A program made the position numbers and the translations under genes. DNA of 19,749 nucleotides from Zeimonas sp044507525 (GTDB taxonomy: Bacteria > Pseudomonadota > Gammaproteobacteria > Burkholderiales > Burkholderiaceae_E), in assembly GCA_044507525.1 (NCBI GenBank), contig JBIQJM010000058.1:1-19749 (forward strand), in the 5' to 3' direction. Positions 7,612 to 13,891 of the stretch are shown here, one piece after another. The notes beneath the pieces are model-generated. The model ran no database searches and was not told the origin of the DNA. It was given only the letters and a program-made list of their open reading frames with translations. Each line of letters opens with the position of its first letter. Position 1 is the stretch's first letter.

Positions 7612-8403
7612 ATGAAGTCACGAAAGCGGCTCGTCGCCGGCAACTGGAAGATGAACGGCGACACCGTATTCAACGAGCACCTGCTCGGCGAGCTGCGCGC
7701 GAGCCTCGGGCGCGAGCCCCTCGCGTCGGTGGAGGTCGTCGTATGCCCGCCCTTTCCCTATCTCGCGCAGGCGGCGAGCCGGCTCGAGGGAAGCACGATC
7801 GAGTGGGGTGCGCAGGACGTCTGCGCGAAGCCGAACGGCGCCTTCACCGGCGAGGTCTCGGCGTCGATGCTCGCCGACCTCGGCTGCCGCTGGGTCATCG
7901 TCGGACACTCCGAGCGTCGGCAACTCCTCGGTGAAACCGACGAGGAAGTCGCCGCGAAGGCGGTGATGGCGGTCACGCAGGGACTGGGCGTCATCGCGTG
8001 CGTCGGCGAAACGCTCGAGGAGCGCGAGGCCGACCGCACGGAATCCGTGCTCCAGCGACAGGTCGATGCACTCGTTCGCGCCGTCGGAGAGCAGGGCGGC
8101 AAGGAAGTCGTCGCGCTGCCGCCCGAACGCTTCGTGCTCGCCTACGAACCCGTGTGGGCGATCGGCACCGGACGCAGCGCTTCGCCCGAGATCGCGCAGC
8201 AGGCGCATCGTTTCATCCGTTCGCGCCTGGCGCCGCTCGACGGCGGCGGCGAGGCGACGCGCATCCTCTACGGCGGCAGCGTCAAGCCCGAGAACGCGGC
8301 GAGCCTGTTCGCGATGCCCGACGTCGACGGCGGGCTGATCGGCGGCGCGGCGCTGATCGCCGACGACTTTCTCGCGATCTGCCGCGCCGCGGCGGCGCGC
8401 TGA
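7612..8403 (+). CDS. tpiA: Triosephosphate isomerase
   Basis: Interconverts dihydroxyacetone phosphate and glyceraldehyde 3-phosphate in glycolysis and gluconeogenesis, in the cytosol. The 263-residue TIM barrel has all key residues: Asn11 and Lys13 in AGNWKMNG, catalytic His99 in VIVGHSERR, catalytic Glu179 in AYEPVWAIGTG, the flexible loop 6 (WAIGTGRSA, 182-190), and the phosphate-binding GGSV (221-224) and GGAAL (244-248). Loop 6 carries Arg where many homologues have Lys, a minor variation. The ATG at 7612 precedes the conserved start directly but has no clear ribosome binding site. It has its own promoter-like sequence and is followed by secG after 23 bases, so the two are probably cotranscribed. 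Confidence 0.97.
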   Translation: MKSRKRLVAGNWKMNGDTVFNEHLLGELRASLGREPLASVEVVVCPPFPYLAQAASRLEGSTIEWGAQDVCAKPNGAFTGEVSASMLADLGCRWVIVGHSERRQLLGETDEEVAAKAVMAVTQGLGVIACVGETLEEREADRTESVLQRQVDALVRAVGEQGGKEVVALPPERFVLAYEPVWAIGTGRSASPEIAQQAHRFIRSRLAPLDGGGEATRILYGGSVKPENAASLFAMPDVDGGLIGGAALIADDFLAICRAAAAR

Positions 8404-8426
8404 TTCATCCGATCGGAGCGGTTGCT

Positions 8427-8876
8427 ATGAACTGGCTGTCCAATCTGCTGGTCGTCGTGCAGGTACTGTCCGCGCTCGGCGTGATCCTGCTCGTGCTCCT
8501 GCAGCACGGCAAGGGCGCCGACATGGGCGCCGCATTCGGCGGCGGTGCCTCGGGAAGCCTCTTCGGCGCCACCGGTTCGGCGAACTTCCTGAGCCGCTTC
8601 ACCGCCGCGCTCGCCGTCGTGTTCTTCGCCAGCACGCTCGTGCTCGCGATGTTCGGTCATCGGCGCCCCGAGGCGCCGACCAGCGTGATGGAAGGCGCGC
8701 CCCCCGTCACGGCGCCGGTGCCCGCGCCCTCCGACGTGCCGGCCACCGACGTTCCGACGCCCGCCCCGGATGCCTCGTCGAATGCCGCGTCCGGTGCCTC
8801 GTCGGATGCGGCGGTGCCGCCGTCGCAGCCGGCTTCCTCGCGCAGCGATTTTGGAACGAACGACATTCCGAAGTAG
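8427..8876 (+). CDS. secG: Preprotein translocase subunit SecG
   Basis: A small inner-membrane subunit of the SecYEG channel that aids protein export. The first 80 residues are typical: transmembrane helix 1 at about 6-25, the conserved loop LLQHGKGADMGAAFGGGASGS (24-44, with the FGATGSANFLSR segment following), and helix 2 at about 58-76. The remaining 70 residues form a Pro/Ala/Ser/Asp-rich tail without recognisable domain, longer than in E. coli SecG (110 residues in total). The ATG at 8427 has GGAG eight bases upstream. It follows tpiA, a linkage seen in many betaproteobacteria. The TAG stop is part of a candidate -10 box for the tRNA and nuo genes. Confidence 0.94.
   Translation: MNWLSNLLVVVQVLSALGVILLVLLQHGKGADMGAAFGGGASGSLFGATGSANFLSRFTAALAVVFFASTLVLAMFGHRRPEAPTSVMEGAPPVTAPVPAPSDVPATDVPTPAPDASSNAASGASSDAAVPPSQPASSRSDFGTNDIPK
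8771..8818 (+). repeat. 24-base tandem duplication in the secG tail
   Basis: Two adjacent 24-base units begin at 8771 and 8795. Their first 15 bases differ at one position (TGCCTCGTCGAATGC and TGCCTCGTCGGATGC); the rest has diverged. The unit keeps the reading frame and gives the repeated peptide ASSNA/ASSDA in the low-complexity tail of SecG. Confidence 0.6.
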
Positions 8877-8879
8877 AAT
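8851..8879 (+). promoter_or_regulatory. Candidate promoter for tRNA-Leu and the nuo operon
   Basis: TTGGAA at 8851-8856 (four of six to the -35 consensus) and TAGAAT at 8874-8879 (five of six to the -10) are 17 bases apart. The -10 box includes the secG stop codon TAG. A start near 8886 lies about 77 bases before the tRNA. The GC-rich GCGGGC after the -10 box resembles the discriminator of stringently controlled stable-RNA promoters. Confidence 0.5.
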
Positions 8880-8962
8880 TGCGGGCTTGCTCGATGCCGG
8901 GCTCGCCCGCGCGGTGGGCTCGAATACGAGTCCGTTCCAGGGCGGGCTCACGGTGGATTCGT

Positions 8963-9047
8963 GCCGACGTGGTGGAATTGGTAGACACGCTATCTTGAGG
9001 GGGTAGTGGCGAAAGCTGTGCGAGTTCGAGTCTCGCCGTCGGCACCA
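8963..9047 (+). tRNA. tRNA-Leu (anticodon GAG)
   Basis: The acceptor stem pairs GCCGACG (8963-8969) with CGTCGGC (9037-9043), followed by A9044 and an encoded CCA (9045-9047). The anticodon stem CTATC (8990-8994) pairs with GGTAG (9002-9006) around the loop TTGAGGG, with anticodon GAG at 8997-8999, reading CUC and CUU. The T arm pairs GCGAG (9020-9024) with CTCGC (9032-9036) around TTCGAGT. The long variable arm (about 9007-9019) marks a class II tRNA, as expected for leucine. CTC is a frequent leucine codon in the surrounding genes, so this tRNA should be in demand. It ends only 14 bases before nuoA with no terminator between, so it is probably cut out of a transcript shared with the nuo genes. 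Confidence 0.96.
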
Positions 9048-9061
9048 GTCAGGATGTCTTG

Positions 9062-9418
9062 ATGCTCGAAAATTACCTGCCCGTCCTGCTGTTCATTCTG
9101 GTGGGCATCGCCGTCGGAATCGGTCCGATGCTCATCGGCAAGGTGCTCGGTCCCTCCCGCCCCGATCCCGAGAAACTGTCCCCCTACGAGTGCGGCTTCG
9201 AGCCATTCGAAGACGCCCGCATGAAATTCGACGTTCGCTACTACCTCGTGGCGATCCTGTTCATCCTCTTCGATCTCGAGATCGCCTTCCTGTTCCCGTG
9301 GGCGGTATCGCTCGACGCGATCGGTTTCTTCGGCTTCGTGTCGATGATGATCTTCCTGGCGATCCTCGTCGTCGGGTTCCTGTTCGAATGGAAGCGGGGC
9401 GCGCTCGACTGGGAGTGA
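9062..9418 (+). CDS. nuoA: NADH-quinone oxidoreductase subunit A
   Basis: A 118-residue membrane subunit of respiratory complex I, placed next to the quinone cavity with NuoH and NuoJ. Three hydrophobic helices lie at about 5-27, 61-81 and 87-109. The conserved loop LSPYECGFEPFEDARMKFDVRYY (residues 39-61) and the helix-2 acidic pattern FDLEIAFLFPW are present. The ATG at 9062 is chosen because AGGA (9051-9054) is seven bases upstream; a TTG directly before it is less likely. It is the first gene of the nuo operon and follows tRNA-Leu by 14 bases. Its last codons hold a GGGAG that can serve as ribosome binding site for the small frame after it. Confidence 0.97.
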   Translation: MLENYLPVLLFILVGIAVGIGPMLIGKVLGPSRPDPEKLSPYECGFEPFEDARMKFDVRYYLVAILFILFDLEIAFLFPWAVSLDAIGFFGFVSMMIFLAILVVGFLFEWKRGALDWE

Positions 9419-9420
9419 TC

Positions 9421-9555
9421 GTGCGACCGGCGCGCCGTTGTGACCTGATCGCGCGGCTCATGGACCGCGATGTCTTCATCGCGCGGCTCATGGATCGCGA
9501 AGCCGTTATCGCGCGGCTCGAGGGCTGCGCTCTGCCCCGGAGGGGCTTTCGATGA
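9421..9555 (+). CDS. Possible 44-residue peptide between nuoA and nuoB
   Basis: I do not recognise this frame. It starts at a GTG two bases after the nuoA stop, with GGGAG (9411-9415) five bases upstream, and ends in a TGA that overlaps the nuoB ATG (ATGA). That is the spacing expected of a coupled operon gene. The peptide is basic and contains a ten-residue repeat: IARLMDRDVF (10-19), IARLMDREAV (20-29), then a degenerate third copy IARLEGCALP (30-39). The repeats come from a 30-base DNA repeat that keeps the frame. No membrane segment or known domain is seen. The frame is also open upstream across nuoA, so openness alone proves nothing in such GC-rich DNA. It may be only a spacer that is translated to keep nuoB coupled to nuoA. 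Confidence 0.4.
   Translation: MRPARRCDLIARLMDRDVFIARLMDREAVIARLEGCALPRRGFR
9448..9537 (+). repeat. 30-base tandem repeat, three copies, in the nuoA-nuoB spacer
   Basis: Copies start at 9448, 9478 and 9508. The first two share ATCGCGCGGCTCATGGA, then Y, then CGCGA; the third keeps the first 13 bases exactly and then drifts. Each of the first two units carries inverted arms (ATCGCG and CGCGA(T)) about 12 bases apart and could fold into a small hairpin. The period is a multiple of three. Confidence 0.8.
9534..9549 (+). promoter_or_regulatory. Hairpin covering the nuoB ribosome binding site
   Basis: GCCCC (9534-9538) pairs with GGGGC (9542-9546) over GGA, followed by TTT (9547-9549). The strong ribosome binding site GGAGG (9539-9543), eight bases before the nuoB ATG, lies in the loop and 3' arm. 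The shape could attenuate transcription weakly or hide the site until a ribosome from upstream opens it. Confidence 0.5.
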
Positions 9556-10028
9556 GCATCGAAGGAGTACTGAACCAGGGTTTCGTCACGACGCAGCTCG
9601 ACAAGCTCGTCAACTGGACGCGAACCGGGTCGATGTGGCCGATGACCTTCGGCCTCGCCTGCTGCGCCGTCGAGATGATGCACGCAGGCGCCGCGCGCTA
9701 CGACATGGACCGCTTCGGCGTCATGTTCCGTCCGACCCCCCGGCAGTCCGACGTGATGATCGTCGCCGGCACGCTGTGCAACAAGATGGCGCCGGCGCTG
9801 CGCAAGGTGTACGACCAGATGCCCGAGCCGCGCTGGGTCATCTCGATGGGCTCGTGCGCGAACGGCGGCGGCTACTACCACTATTCGTATTCGGTCGTGC
9901 GCGGTTGCGACCGCATCGTTCCCGTCGACATCTACGTGCCCGGCTGCCCGCCCACCGCCGAAGCGCTGATCTACGGAATCATCCAGCTGCAGAACAAGAT
10001 CCGGCGCACGAGCACCATCGCTCGCTAG
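9552..10028 (+). CDS. nuoB: NADH-quinone oxidoreductase subunit B
   Basis: The 158-residue peripheral subunit of complex I that holds iron-sulfur cluster N2, the last electron carrier before quinone. The four ligands are visible: adjacent Cys37 and Cys38 in GLACCAVEMM, Cys102 in SMGSCANGGG and Cys132 in VPGCPPTAEAL. GSMWPMTFG (26-34), by the quinone site, is also conserved. The start is set by GGAGG eight bases upstream and by the usual short N-terminus MSIEGVLNQGF. Its initiation region is folded in a hairpin and its ATG overlaps the stop of the small upstream frame, so its translation may depend on ribosomes arriving from nuoA. nuoC follows after six bases. Confidence 0.98.
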   Translation: MSIEGVLNQGFVTTQLDKLVNWTRTGSMWPMTFGLACCAVEMMHAGAARYDMDRFGVMFRPTPRQSDVMIVAGTLCNKMAPALRKVYDQMPEPRWVISMGSCANGGGYYHYSYSVVRGCDRIVPVDIYVPGCPPTAEALIYGIIQLQNKIRRTSTIAR

Positions 10029-10034
10029 CCCGCG

Positions 10035-10704
10035 ATGCCGAAGTCTCCCGCCCCACGTCCCTATCCGCCGCCCATGCCCGTATCCGATGCCCCCGCCACC
10101 GCGCTGCAGGCGCTCGAGACGGCGTTGCGCGACGCGCTCGGCGAATCGCTGCGCTCGCTCGTCGTGCGCCTGGGCGAGATCACGATCGAGATCGATCCTG
10201 CGATGCAGGAAGCGGTTGCACTGCGGCTGCGCGACGACGCCCGGCTGCGCTTCGACACGATGGTCGACCTGTGCGGCGTCGACTACTCCTCCTATCGCGA
10301 CGGCGGGTGGACCGGCTCGCGTTTCGCCGTCGTCCTGCACCTGCTGTCGGTCGAGCTGAACCAGCGCGTTCGCGTCCGCAGCTTCTGCGCCGACGACGAG
10401 TTCCCGGTCATCGGTTCGCTCACGAACGTCTGGCCGGTGGCCAGCTGGTTCGAGCGCGAGGCCTTCGACCTGTTCGGCATCGTGTTCGAGGGGCACCCCG
10501 ACCTGCGGCGCATCCTCACCGACTACGGCTTCGTCGGGCATCCGTTCCGCAAGGATTTCCCGACCAGCGGCTACGTCGAGATGCGCTACGACCCCGACCA
10601 GCAACGCGTCATCTACCAGCCGGTGACGATCCCGGCGAGGGAGATCGTGCAGCGGGTGATCCGCGAAGAGGGGTACGGGCCGGCGTACGAGGGGCGCGAA
10701 AGCC

Positions 10705-10712
<8 letters not shown>
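10035..10712 (+). CDS. nuoC: NADH-quinone oxidoreductase subunit C
   Basis: A 225-residue peripheral-arm subunit (the 30 kDa subunit type) that packs against NuoD and has no cofactor. The family signature lies at about 139-175: FEREAFDLFGIVFEGHPDLR, then RILTDYGFVGHPFRKDFP. The start is uncertain. ATG at 10035 adds a Pro-rich lead (MPKSPAPRPYPPP) before a second in-frame ATG at 10074, and neither has a good ribosome binding site; I keep the first for its position six bases after nuoB. It is a separate gene, not fused to nuoD as in E. coli. Its last eight bases overlap the nuoD start. Confidence 0.95.
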
Positions 10713-11958
<1,246 letters not shown>

Positions 11959-11992
11959 CGAGCACACGAGCATCCACCGGCCACCCAGACCC

Positions 11993-12532
11993 ATGAACGC
12001 CGTTCCCGAAACCAGACGACTGCTCAGCGACCAGGCCTACGCGCGCATCGATCGCGAGCTGAAGAAGTATCCGCCCGAGCACAAGCGCTCGGCGGTGATC
12101 GCCGCACTCGCGCTCGCGCAGGACGAGATCGGCTGGGTGTCGAAGGAAGTGATCGTGGAAGTGGCGAGGTACCTCGAGCTGCCGGACGTGGCGGTCTACG
12201 AGGTGGCGAGCTTCTACACGCTGTTCAACACGAAGCCGGTCGGGAAATTCAAGCTGTCGGTGTGCACGAACCTGCCGTGCGCGCTGCACGACGGCGCGAA
12301 GGCCGGCGAGTACCTGAAGCAGCGCCTGGGCATCGACTACGGCGAGACCACCGCGGACGGCGTCTTCACGCTGATGGAGAGCGAGTGCCTCGGCTCGTGC
12401 GGCGACGCGCCGGTGCTGCTGGTGAACAACAAGCGGATGTGCAGCTTCATGGGCAACGCGCAGCTCGACGCACTGCTCGACGAACTGCGTGCGCAGGCCG
12501 GTGCCTCGCGCGGAGACGGCCATGGGCGCTGA
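11993..12532 (+). CDS. nuoE: NADH-quinone oxidoreductase subunit E
   Basis: A 179-residue thioredoxin-fold subunit of the NADH-oxidising module, carrying the [2Fe-2S] cluster N1a. All four ligands are present in the usual spacing: Cys91 and Cys96 in VCTNLPCALHD, Cys132 and Cys136 in SECLGSCGDAP. The N-terminal helical part (about 14-75, including YPPEHKRSAVIAALALAQDE) and the GWVS motif are typical. It pairs with NuoF, whose start overlaps its final 11 bases. The C-terminal residues after about 170 are variable. Confidence 0.97.
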   Translation: MNAVPETRRLLSDQAYARIDRELKKYPPEHKRSAVIAALALAQDEIGWVSKEVIVEVARYLELPDVAVYEVASFYTLFNTKPVGKFKLSVCTNLPCALHDGAKAGEYLKQRLGIDYGETTADGVFTLMESECLGSCGDAPVLLVNNKRMCSFMGNAQLDALLDELRAQAGASRGDGHGR

Positions 12533-13859
12533 CGACCTGAGGATCGACACGCGGGCGCAGCCGACCTGCTTTCACGGGCGCCACATCGAGCCGCAGATCT
12601 ACGCCGGGCTCGTGTCGCCCGACGGCTGGCGGCTCAAGGACTACGAAAGCCGCGACGGCTACAAGGCGCTGCGCAGGATCCTCACCGAGGGGATGACCCC
12701 CGAGCAGGTGATCGCCGAGGTGAAGGCTTCGTCGTTGCGCGGGCGCGGCGGCGCGGGCTTCCCCACCGGGCTGAAGTGGAGCTTCATGCCGCGCCAGCAC
12801 CCCGGGCCCAAATACCTGGTGTGCAACTCCGACGAAGGCGAGCCGGGCACCTTCAAGGACCGCGACATCCTTCGCTACAACCCGCACATCGTCATCGAGG
12901 GCATGGCGATCGCGGCCTATGCGATGGGCATCGCGGTCGGCTACAACTACATCCACGGCGAGATCTGGGAAACCTACGAGCGCTTCGAGGAAGCCCTCGA
13001 GGAGGCGCGCGCGGCGGGCTATCTCGGCGATCGCATCCTCGGCAGCGACTTCTCGTTCCAGCTGCACGCGTTCCACGGCTACGGCGCGTACATCTGCGGC
13101 GAGGAAACCGCGATGCTCGAATCGCTCGAGGGCAAGAAGGGCTGGCCGCGCTTCAAGCCGCCGTTTCCCGCGAGTCACGGCCTGTACGGCAAGCCCACCA
13201 CGATCAACAACACGGAAACGCTCGCCGCGGTGCCGTGGATCATCCGCAACGGCGGGCAGAAGTACCTCGAGGTCGGGCGCCCGAACAACGGCGGCACGAA
13301 GATCTTCTCGATGTCCGGCGACGTCGAGCACCCGGGCAACTACGAGGTCCCGCTCGGCACGCCCTTCGCGAAGCTGCTCGAGCTCGCCGGCGGAATGCGC
13401 GGCGGGCGCAAGCTGAAGATGGTCATCCCCGGCGGCTCGTCGATGCCCGTGCTGCCCGGCGACGTGATGATGGCCACCGACATGGACTACGACTCGATCG
13501 TCAAGGCCGGCTCGATGCTCGGCTCGGGGGCGGTCATCGTCATGGACGAGACGCGCTGCGCCGTGCGGTCGCTGCTGCGCCTGTCGTATTTCTATTACGA
13601 GGAGTCCTGCGGGCAGTGCACGCCCTGCCGCGAGGGCACCGGCTGGCTGTGGCGGATCGTGCATCGCATCGAGCACGGCGAGGGCACGCTGGAGGACCTC
13701 GACGAGCTCGACCGCATCGCCTACAACATCCAGGGCCGCACGATCTGCGCGCTCGGCGACGCGGCGGCGATGCCGGTGCGGGCCTTCCTGAAGCACTACC
13801 GCGACGAGTTCGCGCACCACGTCGAGCACAAGAGCTGCATCGTGCCTGCGTACATCTGA
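12522..13859 (+). CDS. nuoF: NADH-quinone oxidoreductase subunit F (NADH-binding)
   Basis: The 445-residue 51 kDa-type subunit that binds NADH and FMN and holds [4Fe-4S] cluster N3, where electrons enter complex I. The NADH/FMN-binding glycine-rich loop RGRGGAGFPTGLKW lies at 73-86, NSDEGEPGTFKDRDIL at 102-117, and the FMN-site sequence YICGEETAMLESLEG at 190-204. Cluster N3 ligands are Cys363, Cys366 and Cys369 in SCGQCTPCREGTGW plus Cys409 in RTICALGDAA. The ATG at 12522, with GGAG six bases upstream, overlaps nuoE by 11 bases. An earlier in-frame GTG at 12489 would only add residues without family likeness. Confidence 0.97.
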   Translation: MGADDLRIDTRAQPTCFHGRHIEPQIYAGLVSPDGWRLKDYESRDGYKALRRILTEGMTPEQVIAEVKASSLRGRGGAGFPTGLKWSFMPRQHPGPKYLVCNSDEGEPGTFKDRDILRYNPHIVIEGMAIAAYAMGIAVGYNYIHGEIWETYERFEEALEEARAAGYLGDRILGSDFSFQLHAFHGYGAYICGEETAMLESLEGKKGWPRFKPPFPASHGLYGKPTTINNTETLAAVPWIIRNGGQKYLEVGRPNNGGTKIFSMSGDVEHPGNYEVPLGTPFAKLLELAGGMRGGRKLKMVIPGGSSMPVLPGDVMMATDMDYDSIVKAGSMLGSGAVIVMDETRCAVRSLLRLSYFYYEESCGQCTPCREGTGWLWRIVHRIEHGEGTLEDLDELDRIAYNIQGRTICALGDAAAMPVRAFLKHYRDEFAHHVEHKSCIVPAYI

Positions 13860-13891
13860 GGCGCGCCCGGCGCGCAACGAACGGAATCGAG

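Noticed and set aside
9448..9537. CRISPR array in the nuoA-nuoB spacer
   Set aside because: The units are directly adjacent with no spacers, only three copies, the last degenerate, and they lie in a coding operon without cas genes.
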